Part shown: positions 1 to 6,073 of the stretch, in pieces
Layout: each line of letters starts with the position of its first letter
How positions within the stretch are numbered: the stretch's first letter is position 1
Source: Planctomycetes bacterium UBA1662
GTDB taxonomy: Bacteria; Planctomycetota; UBA8108
Assembly (NCBI GenBank): GCA_002320775.1
Contig: DCKY01000216.1
Coordinates: forward strand, 1 to 17,009
Direction of reading: 5' to 3'
DNA length: 17,009 nt
Translations under genes and position numbers: made by a program
The notes under the pieces: model-generated
Told to the model about the DNA's origin: nothing
Databases searched by the model: none
Seen by the model: only the letters and a program-made list of their open reading frames with translations

Positions 1-1
1 C

Positions 2-55
2 CTCGAGGTCAACATCCTCTCGGAAGAAGAGTTCTTTGCCCTGCTGGAAACTTAA
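2..55 (+). CDS. C-terminal fragment of an unidentified protein, possibly ending in a BRCT domain
   Basis: An open frame enters from the left edge and ends at TAA (53-55). The 17 visible residues are LEVNILSEEEFFALLET. The pattern of hydrophobic strand, acidic turn, then E-F-x-x-L-L helix at the extreme C-terminus resembles the end of BRCT domains, such as the last one in NAD-dependent DNA ligase. This is pattern recognition on a very short piece and other families could end this way. Nothing more can be said without the upstream sequence. No convincing intrinsic terminator follows the stop. Confidence 0.5.
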   Translation, partial: LEVNILSEEEFFALLET

Positions 56-63
56 ACGCCTTC

Positions 64-90
64 TTGCCAGGGGGCTTTAACGCTTATAAT
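64..90 (+). promoter_or_regulatory. Candidate sigma70-type promoter for the esterase/SMP-30 operon
   Basis: A perfect TATAAT lies at 85-90. The best -35 matches are TTGCCA at 64-69 (15-base spacer) or TTCTTG at 61-66 (18-base spacer). This would start transcription near base 97 and give a leader of about 60 nt before the ATG at 161. The region 56-160 contains no other gene. The -10 is strong and the -35 is ambiguous. Confidence 0.4.
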
Positions 91-160
91 CTTCGCTTCC
101 GCTCCGCTCGTCGGAAATGATACCGGACGGACGTGAAAGCCATACCAGGGAGAAGCCGAG

Positions 161-1069
161 ATGAGATATTCCACCGCCTTAGTGATTCTGCTGCTGTTGA
201 CCTCCCCGGCCAGCGCCGGCGATGAACAATATGTCCTCGGAGCAGATTCCAAACGCAAAGAGGGAACACCTGTCGGCGAAGTCACCAGGCACAGCCACAA
301 GAGCGAGATCTTTCCCGGCACCGAGCGCGACTACTGGATCTACGTTCCGGCCCAATACGATGGCTCGGCCCCGGCCGCTGTGATGGTCTTCCAGGACGGC
401 AAGTGGTACGTCAATGAAAAGGGCCAGTTTCGCGCCACGGTGGTCTTCGATAACCTGATCCACTCCGGCGAGATGCCCATCACCATCGGAATCTTCATCA
501 ACCCCGGAGTGGTCCCAGCCGCGAAAAAAGGCGCCAAGGCCCGGCGCAACCGCAGCTTTGAATACGACACCCTCAGTAATCAATATGTTCGCTTCCTCGT
601 CGAGGAGCTCATCCCTGCGGTCGCAAAGGACTACAAGCTGACCAGGGATCCGAAGATGCGAGCCATCGCAGGCATCAGCTCCGGCGGGATCTGCGCCTTC
701 ACGGCGGCCTGGGAGAGACCGGACTATTTTCATAAGGTCGTCAGCCACGTGGGGAGCTTCACCAACATTCGCGGCGGACATGTCTACCCCAGCATCATCC
801 GTAAGACCGAGCGAAAAGATATCCGCGTCTTCCTGCAGGACGGGGCGAACGACCTCGACAATCTCCACGGTAACTGGCCCCTGGCCAACAACCAGATGGC
901 CGCCGCCTTGAAGTTCAGCAAATACGACTTCGGCTTCGTCTTCGGCGAGGGAGGACACAACGGCCGGCACGGCGGCGCCATCCTGCCTGACACCCTGCGC
1001 TGGCTCTGGCGGGACTGGAAACCGCAATCCGGAAAAGAAGAGGCCGGGAAAGGCGGAAAGAAACCATGA
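161..1069 (+). CDS. Exported alpha/beta-hydrolase, putative esterase (Fes/esterase D-like, PF00756 type)
   Basis: 302 residues. Residues 1-19 form a Sec signal peptide (hydrophobic core, then PASA-G). The mature part has the alpha/beta-hydrolase layout of the putative esterase family. The nucleophile elbow GISSGG lies at 171-176 with Ser173 as the likely nucleophile. DGANDLDN at 227-234 supplies a candidate acid (Asp231 or Asp227), and GEGGHN at 262-267 places His266 as the likely base. The last 15 residues are Lys/Gly-rich and probably disordered. AGGGAGA at 147-153 is a good ribosome site 7 bases before the ATG. The gene overlaps the SMP-30 gene by ATGA, so the two are translationally coupled and the products probably act on one substrate in sequence in the periplasm or outside. 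The family includes ferric-enterobactin esterases and carbohydrate esterases. The substrate cannot be read from sequence. Confidence 0.85.
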   Translation: MRYSTALVILLLLTSPASAGDEQYVLGADSKRKEGTPVGEVTRHSHKSEIFPGTERDYWIYVPAQYDGSAPAAVMVFQDGKWYVNEKGQFRATVVFDNLIHSGEMPITIGIFINPGVVPAAKKGAKARRNRSFEYDTLSNQYVRFLVEELIPAVAKDYKLTRDPKMRAIAGISSGGICAFTAAWERPDYFHKVVSHVGSFTNIRGGHVYPSIIRKTERKDIRVFLQDGANDLDNLHGNWPLANNQMAAALKFSKYDFGFVFGEGGHNGRHGGAILPDTLRWLWRDWKPQSGKEEAGKGGKKP

Positions 1070-1986
1070 ACAAGACCCTGGTGAGAAACCTCCTGACCAT
1101 CCAGACCCTGTCGTGGATCATCGGCGGGAGTCTTCCTGCCCAGGACATGCCGCTGGAGGAGGTCCTGATCGAAGGCCAGGGGTGGGAACTGGTGGGCGAA
1201 GGCTACAAGTTTACCGAGGGGCCCGCCTGCGATCCTTCCGGGCGGTTGTACTTTACCGACCCCCCGGGCGATACCATTTATCGTCTCGGCGAAGATGGCA
1301 AACCGGAGGTGTTCGCAAAAGATGCCGGACGCCCTGGCGGAATGATGTTCGGACCCGGCGGACGGCTCTACTGTACCCAGGGCGCAAAACGCAGGATCGT
1401 AGCCTACGATGCTGCCGGACAGATCGAGGTCATCGCCTCCGATGTCCGCTCCAACGACCTGGTCGTCACCGGCAGGGGAGGCGTCTACTTCACCGACCCG
1501 CGCGCGAAGCGAATCTGGTTCGTCGATCCGGAAGGCAAGAAGAAGGTGGTCGACGAGGGGATCGAGCGCCCCAACGGCATCATCCTCTGGCCGGACCAGG
1601 GCACCCTGGTGGTCGCCGACACCAACACGGCGAACCTCTGGACCTTCCGGATCGAAAATGATGGCCGCCTGTCCCACAAGCAGCCCTACTACACCCTGCG
1701 CCTCACCCGGAGCCATGCCCCGAAGAGCGGAGCCGATGGCATGACCGTTGACCGTGACGGACGGCTCTATGTTGCCACGCATGCCGGCGTGCAGGTCTTC
1801 GATACCCAGGGTCGCATCAGCGGAGTCATCGCAAGGCCGCAGACGACCTTTCTCTCCAATCTCGTCTTTGCCGGAAACGGCATGCAGACGCTCTACGCAA
1901 CATCGAGCGACAAGGTCTTCCGCCGTAAAACAAAGGTCAGGGGCCTGCTTTTCACCTCTCCCGGGAAGCCGCCCTCGAAGCCCTGA
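1066..1986 (+). CDS. Exported SMP-30/gluconolactonase/LRE-type six-bladed beta-propeller
   Basis: 306 residues, close to the usual family length. Residues 1-26 look like a signal peptide with cleavage after PAQ. The propeller shows repeated blades (LYFTDP, LYCTQ, VYFTDP, LVVADTN, LYVAT). The family's metal ligands are recognisable: Glu51 in FTEGPA, Asn170 in RPNGI and Asp224 in GADGM. Asn130 in SNDLVV fits the additional substrate-site Asn. Members hydrolyse sugar lactones or related esters using one divalent cation. The start overlaps the esterase stop (ATGA, 1066-1069), preceded by a purine-rich GGCGGAAAG. The stop lies one base from the stop of the convergent S51 gene. Export and pairing with an esterase point to breakdown of an external substrate, not cytoplasmic pentose-phosphate-type metabolism. 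That last step is inference. Confidence 0.87.
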   Translation: MNKTLVRNLLTIQTLSWIIGGSLPAQDMPLEEVLIEGQGWELVGEGYKFTEGPACDPSGRLYFTDPPGDTIYRLGEDGKPEVFAKDAGRPGGMMFGPGGRLYCTQGAKRRIVAYDAAGQIEVIASDVRSNDLVVTGRGGVYFTDPRAKRIWFVDPEGKKKVVDEGIERPNGIILWPDQGTLVVADTNTANLWTFRIENDGRLSHKQPYYTLRLTRSHAPKSGADGMTVDRDGRLYVATHAGVQVFDTQGRISGVIARPQTTFLSNLVFAGNGMQTLYATSSDKVFRRKTKVRGLLFTSPGKPPSKP

Positions 1987-1987
1987 T

Positions 1988-3592
1988 TCAGCGAACCGGA
2001 AGCTCCTGCCGGCGCCCGAGGTGATAATAAGCTCCCGCCCCGAGCCTGGTTCGTCTGTCGCGGTAGTAGAAGTGCGCCTTGTGTTTCCCGAGAACCTCCG
2101 CAACCGAACCGGCGACGATGATGGCGGTGGCCTCATCGAGACCGATACCCAGCAGCTGCGGAAAACGGGCAACCAGGCCTTCCATGTCGGGCAGGCGGTT
2201 GCGCTGGCTGAAATGCTGGTCAACCGCCGCGCCGGGAAGAAAGCCGAAACCTTTCTCGTAGCCCTCCGCCATGGCATCGATATTTCCCAGTGGATTACCT
2301 CGAACCATATAGGATGACTGGATCGACGCTCCGGCTGAGCTCCCTCCAATGACCCCGCCTCGCTTCAGGACACCATGGAAGAGCCGCTCCACCTTCGTGT
2401 CGGCATAGGCATCCACGAGCCGCCACTGGCGGCCGCCGCAGAACCAGACTCCCCGTGCCTTGCTGAGGACCTCCTCGAATCGCGCCGCCTTGATATCCTC
2501 AAGCGTGCGGCCATGCAGCACGACCAGCTTCCTGGCGCCCATGCGGCTGAACATTCTCTCTTCCCCGGGATTGCGGGGGACGGGATCCGCCATGGCGGAA
2601 GGAACAATGGCGATGAGGGCTCCTGGGCCCCCCGCGAGCTCGATGAATCGGCGCACGATCTCCGGCGGCATCCCCCCGCCGCCGCCAAGGACAAGAGCTC
2701 CCCTGGGAACCCGGGGCGCCACCTCGTCGGGCGAAGGGTATCTTCCACCCGCGCGGGCCGCCGCGCTGCGGCGCAGAGCAGTGAGATCGGCCACCGAGCC
2801 CTGGCGCAAGAGCTGCTCCTTCAGCGGCCGGAGGCCGGGGCCGCCCTTTCCCTCCGGGGCGAGGAGTACGCTGACAGTCGATGTCCCCACGACCTCCAGT
2901 TTTCTGCCGCTGGCTATGAGGGCTGTCCCTTCATCGATCCCGTATCCGACCAGGCCCGGTTGAGCTGCAAGAACCCCGACCAGCCTCTGGCGGCGCTGGC
3001 GCGCGATGAAATGCTGATCGATCACGGCGTCCGGCAACAGGCCGAATCCCTTGCCAATGTTCGCCTTCTCCTTTCCGCCGGCAATCATCACCCGGGACAT
3101 GATGGCCGCCCCGGCGCTCGTCCCTCCGATCACGCCCCCCCGGGCGAGCAGCTGGTAGAGCGCCTTCTCCACCGCTGTATCGAGATAGGCCGCCGCGATT
3201 CTTGACTGGTTTCCACCGCTGACCCAGACTCCTGTCGCCTCGAGAAGCGGCTTTACGAACGCTTCCGTCCCTGCCTGCTCCCTGGAGCGTGTGTGCAGCA
3301 GAACGACCGAGGCCGGCTTTCGCTTCCTCCAGGAAGCGAGAAAGCTCTCGCCTTTCCCCTGGTCTGCCTCAGCGCTGGCAGTAGGAATGACAACCAGGCG
3401 CGCAGACTCACCGCCGGCAAGCTTCATGAAACGCCGGGCAGCCTCCTCTGGCAGCTTGCCGCCGCCGCAGATAACCAGCGCGCCGGTGATCCCGGACGCA
3501 ACGATCCGCCCTGGAGGGGTAGCCAGCGGGCCGGAAGCCGCCGTCTGCGAACAGACGCCCAACAGCAGGATGAAGAGCGTCGCGCGCCTCAA
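1988..3592 (-). CDS. Secreted tandem cyanophycinase-like protein with two peptidase S51 domains
   Basis: 534 residues with a signal peptide (about 1-19, TAAS-G). Two S51 domains follow, about 36-245 and 297-515, joined by an Arg/Ala/Pro-rich linker. Copy 1 has GGNQ (Gln129), nucleophile Ser159 in GGTSAGA, and DQHF at 192-195 followed by Arg198, Arg200 and Arg203, then GIDEGTA (Glu221). Copy 2 has GGRQ (Gln389), Ser419 in GGSSAGA, DQHF at 458-461 followed by Arg464 and Arg466, but Asp469 where the third Arg would be, then GLDEATA (Glu487). From family knowledge, the Gln, Asp-Gln and Arg-x-Arg-x-x-Arg residues line the pocket of CphB, which cuts beta-Asp-Arg from cyanophycin. Copy 1 therefore looks like a full cyanophycinase pocket and copy 2 a variant. 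The start is TTG, overlapping the TGA of the small TM gene (TTGA), with GGGAG upstream. Single-domain members are about 270-300 residues, so this is a fusion or duplication. Substrates could also be other beta-Asp peptides. Confidence 0.85.
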   Translation of the reverse strand: MRRATLFILLLGVCSQTAASGPLATPPGRIVASGITGALVICGGGKLPEEAARRFMKLAGGESARLVVIPTASAEADQGKGESFLASWRKRKPASVVLLHTRSREQAGTEAFVKPLLEATGVWVSGGNQSRIAAAYLDTAVEKALYQLLARGGVIGGTSAGAAIMSRVMIAGGKEKANIGKGFGLLPDAVIDQHFIARQRRQRLVGVLAAQPGLVGYGIDEGTALIASGRKLEVVGTSTVSVLLAPEGKGGPGLRPLKEQLLRQGSVADLTALRRSAAARAGGRYPSPDEVAPRVPRGALVLGGGGGMPPEIVRRFIELAGGPGALIAIVPSAMADPVPRNPGEERMFSRMGARKLVVLHGRTLEDIKAARFEEVLSKARGVWFCGGRQWRLVDAYADTKVERLFHGVLKRGGVIGGSSAGASIQSSYMVRGNPLGNIDAMAEGYEKGFGFLPGAAVDQHFSQRNRLPDMEGLVARFPQLLGIGLDEATAIIVAGSVAEVLGKHKAHFYYRDRRTRLGAGAYYHLGRRQELPVR

Positions 3593-3891
3593 CCCGGGCC
3601 TGCTCCCGTCGAGTCGTCACTGGAGCTGAACGGCCGGGCCGAGTAGGACTGCTCCCGAACCTCGTCGCTCCACTTCTCCTTCTCGAATCTCCTGGCAAGC
3701 TTCCTGATCAACGCCGTCAGGCCTCCCACGAGAACGACCGCGGCAAGCACCATCAGGATCGGGGTATACCAGTAGATCGTCGGTTTCCAGCGACCAAAAG
3801 AATTTGTCGGCTTCGGCTGAAGGGTGACGATTTCATTCGTCTGGGCCTTCTCAGCAGGTACGCCGCCGGAATTTCTAATCGTGTTCTGCAT
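3589..3891 (-). CDS. Small single-pass membrane protein of unknown function
   Basis: 100 residues, not recognised. It has a polar N-terminus (1-38), one strong transmembrane segment at about 40-62 (PTIYWYTPILMVLAAVVLVG), then a basic, charged stretch (about 63-82) and a Ser/Asp-rich tail. The positive residues just after the segment suggest N-out/C-in topology. The gene overlaps the tandem S51 gene by TTGA, and this coupling argues that it is a real gene. The ribosome site is weak (TAAGGT about 12 bases before the ATG). It could be an accessory or anchoring partner for the secreted S51 protein, but this rests on position only. Confidence 0.6.
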   Translation of the reverse strand: MQNTIRNSGGVPAEKAQTNEIVTLQPKPTNSFGRWKPTIYWYTPILMVLAAVVLVGGLTALIRKLARRFEKEKWSDEVREQSYSARPFSSSDDSTGAGPG

Positions 3892-3911
3892 GATAGCCGC
3901 GAGACCTTACC

Positions 3912-3947
3912 AGAGAGAGAAAAGGCCGGGGCTGACCTCAGCCCGGC
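3912..3947 (-). terminator. Rho-independent-type hairpin with U-tract (terminator or attenuator)
   Basis: Read on the minus strand, bases 3947-3925 form a GC-rich inverted repeat: GCCGGGCTGA pairs with TCAGCCCCGGC, with one extra C bulged and a 2-base centre. It is followed by CCTTTTCTCTCTCT. It lies 77 bases past the stop of the coiled-coil gene (4024) and only 20 bases before the ATG of the small TM gene (3891). It can end transcription from 5076-4024. Because a candidate promoter sits upstream of it, it may also act as a leader attenuator. The T-tract is interrupted by C residues, so efficiency is uncertain. Confidence 0.6.
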
Positions 3948-3964
3948 ATGTCAGGGTGACCTCT

Positions 3965-3993
3965 TTTATGTGCCCTGAGAAGCCAAAACTCAA
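3965..3993 (-). promoter_or_regulatory. Candidate promoter upstream of the small TM / tandem S51 operon
   Basis: On the minus strand TTGAGT (3993-3988) and CATAAA (3970-3965) are separated by exactly 17 bases, each matching 4 of 6 consensus positions. Transcription would start near 3958, so the hairpin at 3947-3925 would fall in the leader about 10 nt in. It is the only reasonable promoter I find in the 132-base gap 3892-4023. The match is moderate and could be chance. Confidence 0.3.
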
Positions 3994-4023
3994 TGGCCAG
4001 ACGAACAAAACCGGAGAAGTTTC

Positions 4024-5076
4024 TCAGTCGCCGGGAGGAGGCGCAGGGGGCGGCGGCGGAACCTTCTTCTCAGGCTTGAGCTTGAGTTCCCCGGGCGGCC
4101 CGGGAGATTCCTTCGCGGGCTCCCCGGAAGCTTCCTTCTCGGGAACCACGGCCACCAGATCCCGCGGCTGCACAGAGTGACCCGCGAGCACTTCGATGAC
4201 CTCGGCCCCGCTGTACTCATCCCAGACCCTGACAACCTTCACGAAGGCGATGTGCCCACCATCGCGCGCAACCGAGAAGAGGGTCCCCGGCTTGATCCCG
4301 GCCTTGGAGCCGCGGCTCAGGACCACCATGCCCGTCTTCACATCGGAGGCGCGAACCTCGAAAACGGGCGGCGGCTCTTCGGAACCCCGCGTCAGGGCCG
4401 CGAGTCCGTCCTCAGCTCCATCGGGCGAATCATCAACCGGAGCCTTCTTGATTTCATCCAGAGCGCCTGAGATCTCTTTACGAACCTCATCAACAGCCAG
4501 GCGAAGATTGGCGGAGGTCTTCTCGGACTGCTCACGAACCTCGGCCAGCTCACCCTTGAGATCCGTAACTTCCCGGGTGGAGACCATCTCCGCCTCCTGG
4601 ATCTTGCGAAGCTCGGCAAGCTGCTCGAGAATCCTCGCCTGCGCCGTGTCGGATGCCTCGGCACGGCCGACGCTATCCTGCCTCAATGTCGTCACAACCT
4701 GGGAGACCGTTCCAAGCCCGCCCTCGAGCGAATCCAGGCGATCCGCGATCGAGCCGGGTTTGCTGGTCTGCTCCTCGCTGCCGAGCTTTGCGCTGACAGA
4801 TTCGATGTTCTTATCCAGATCGGAGAGCCTCGTTCCAAGCAGGGTGAGGCGCCCTTCAGTCAGCTCCAGCTTATTCTCCAGCTTCTGGGTCTCCAGCTCC
4901 AGGCGGGCCTCCCCGCGGGAGGCGGAGCGCTCCATCGCTCCAAGCCGCAGCTCAAGCGCCGCCATCTTTGTATCGAGGACCACCAACGTTGAAAGCCGGG
5001 CCTCGACTACAGCGTAAAAAAGGGCCGCCACGACAAGCACCGCCGCGAATGGTAACCAATTGTTTCTGCTGAGCAT
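4024..5076 (-). CDS. Membrane-anchored coiled-coil protein with C-terminal FlgT-C/SH3-like beta domain
   Basis: 350 residues, no named family recognised for the whole protein. One N-terminal transmembrane helix (about 8-25) anchors it with the body outside the cytoplasm. Residues 30-212 are heptad-rich coiled coil, broken near 100-112. Residues 238-312 form a compact beta domain (TGMVVLSRGSKAGIKPGTLF, then HIAFVKVVRVWDEYSGAEVI, then QPRDLVAV). This small-barrel pattern occurs in FlgT C-terminal-like regions and in PVC-group coiled-coil proteins. The tail (313-350) is Pro/Glu/Lys-rich and ends in polyproline (PPPPPAPPPGD). GAGGAG lies about 6 bases before the ATG. The body resembles a periplasmic spacer or envelope scaffold. 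The exact role is unknown. The terminator at 3947-3912 follows it. Confidence 0.75.
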   Translation of the reverse strand: MLSRNNWLPFAAVLVVAALFYAVVEARLSTLVVLDTKMAALELRLGAMERSASRGEARLELETQKLENKLELTEGRLTLLGTRLSDLDKNIESVSAKLGSEEQTSKPGSIADRLDSLEGGLGTVSQVVTTLRQDSVGRAEASDTAQARILEQLAELRKIQEAEMVSTREVTDLKGELAEVREQSEKTSANLRLAVDEVRKEISGALDEIKKAPVDDSPDGAEDGLAALTRGSEEPPPVFEVRASDVKTGMVVLSRGSKAGIKPGTLFSVARDGGHIAFVKVVRVWDEYSGAEVIEVLAGHSVQPRDLVAVVPEKEASGEPAKESPGPPGELKLKPEKKVPPPPPAPPPGD

Positions 5077-5161
5077 CTGTTCTCCTCTACCGTGCCCAGG
5101 TCTTCACTTCAATATTCTTCAACTCTTGAAAGGATTTAACTACAGGCGGATGAAAATTTCA
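5077..5161 (-). other. Short intergenic spacer between the ROK gene and the coiled-coil gene
   Basis: The spacer is 85 bases and more AT-rich than its surroundings. It contains the good ribosome site of the coiled-coil gene next to 5076. A perfect 7-base inverted repeat with a single central base (GATGAAA-a-TTTCATC, 5149-5163) overlaps the ROK stop codon. The repeat has too small a loop to be a normal RNA hairpin and has no T-tract, so it could be a DNA-binding dyad or chance. I see no strong promoter on the minus strand, so read-through from mgtE-ROK is possible. Confidence 0.35.
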
Positions 5162-6070
5162 TCATAGTTCTGCCATGCCGGGAGAAAACACAAGGGCCGC
5201 GGCCCCCAGGGCCGCCGAGGCGGGAGCCTCCGCGCTCGGAACGATCTTCAGCTGCTCAGCGGCGGACGGGGCGATGTATTCGCCGATTCGCTCCACCAGA
5301 AGCGCCCCGAAACAATCGAAGGCGGCGGCAACCGAGCCTCCAAGAACAATGATGTGCGGATCGACAACGGCCGCGAGAAGACCAAGACCGCGGGCAAGCT
5401 CACCGGCGAAAAAATCGAAGACATCTCTCGCGCCCGCATCGCCAGCCCTTGCCAGCGCGGTGATCTCGAGACCGGTCTTCTCCGCTTCACAACGCTCCAG
5501 GTAGAGTCTCTCAAGCCCGGGGCCGGAAAGCGTCTCATCAAAAGTCTTCTCCCCGCAAAGGGCCCTGTAGACCTCTCCCGCGTTACAGGTGGCGCCCGCG
5601 TGGATTCTTCCATCCACCACGACACCCACTCCGCAGCCTGTCCCGAGGGTCACTCCGAGAACGATACCGGCCCCCCGGGCCGCTCCAAAGAGACCCTCCC
5701 CAAGCGCAAAGCAATTGCCATCGTTGTTCACCTCGACCCGGACTTCGTAGCGCTGGAGCAAGGTTCCGCGCAGTGGAAAATAGTGCAATTGCGGGAGAGT
5801 CGGAACCTCCAACAGATTGCCGGCCGCCGGGTCCAGGGGCCCCGGCGCGCCAACACCGATCCCCTCAAGTTCTTCCGCGCGGACCGAGGCGCCGGCGAGC
5901 GCCTGGTCGATGGAGCCCAGGAGAGCCTCGCTGGTTCCCTCCGCCGGACCGGCCGCCAGGCTGGGCCTCACCACGAGCTCCCCCCGCAGGCGTCCGCTGG
6001 AATCGAAAACCCCCACGGCGATCTTCGTGCCGCCAAGATCCACTCCGACTGCCAGCTTCTTTGCGCCCAT
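5162..6070 (-). CDS. ROK-family sugar kinase (glucokinase-like) lacking the zinc motif
   Basis: 302 residues, normal ROK length. VGVDLGGTKIAVG (8-20) is the phosphate-binding N-terminus. GIGVGAPGPLDP (70-81) and NNDGNCFALGE (115-125) are the sugar-site strands, with Asp117 the expected catalytic base. GVTLGTGCGVGVVVDG (139-154) is the second phosphate loop, and the C-terminal ATP-site helix contains VDPHIIVLGGSV (236-247). Classic ROK proteins then have GEIGH and a C-x-C-G-x-x-G-C zinc cluster. Here the region reads NAGEVYRALCGEKTFDETLSG, keeping Glu166 but replacing the His and retaining only one Cys (Cys172). The fold is probably kept but zinc is not bound there. There is no N-terminal DNA-binding domain, so it is a kinase type, not a NagC-type repressor. 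It starts 3 bases after the mgtE stop, so it is co-transcribed. The sugar cannot be told from sequence. Confidence 0.85.
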   Translation of the reverse strand: MGAKKLAVGVDLGGTKIAVGVFDSSGRLRGELVVRPSLAAGPAEGTSEALLGSIDQALAGASVRAEELEGIGVGAPGPLDPAAGNLLEVPTLPQLHYFPLRGTLLQRYEVRVEVNNDGNCFALGEGLFGAARGAGIVLGVTLGTGCGVGVVVDGRIHAGATCNAGEVYRALCGEKTFDETLSGPGLERLYLERCEAEKTGLEITALARAGDAGARDVFDFFAGELARGLGLLAAVVDPHIIVLGGSVAAAFDCFGALLVERIGEYIAPSAAEQLKIVPSAEAPASAALGAAALVFSPGMAEL

Positions 6071-6073
6071 GGT

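Noticed and set aside
784..2349. A 521-codon minus-strand open frame opposite the esterase and SMP-30 genes
   Set aside because: It lies antisense to two well-supported genes with recognisable catalytic motifs. Its translation has no family resemblance and runs into the real S51 gene in another frame. Long antisense frames are expected in GC-rich coding DNA.
2375..3205. A 276-codon plus-strand open frame opposite the tandem S51 gene
   Set aside because: It is an antisense shadow of a gene whose two active sites are fully readable.
3589..3592. Possible lipobox (LGVC) in the S51 signal peptide
   Set aside because: The residue before Cys is Val, not Gly/Ala/Ser, so lipoprotein processing is unlikely. 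A standard signal-peptidase I site follows.
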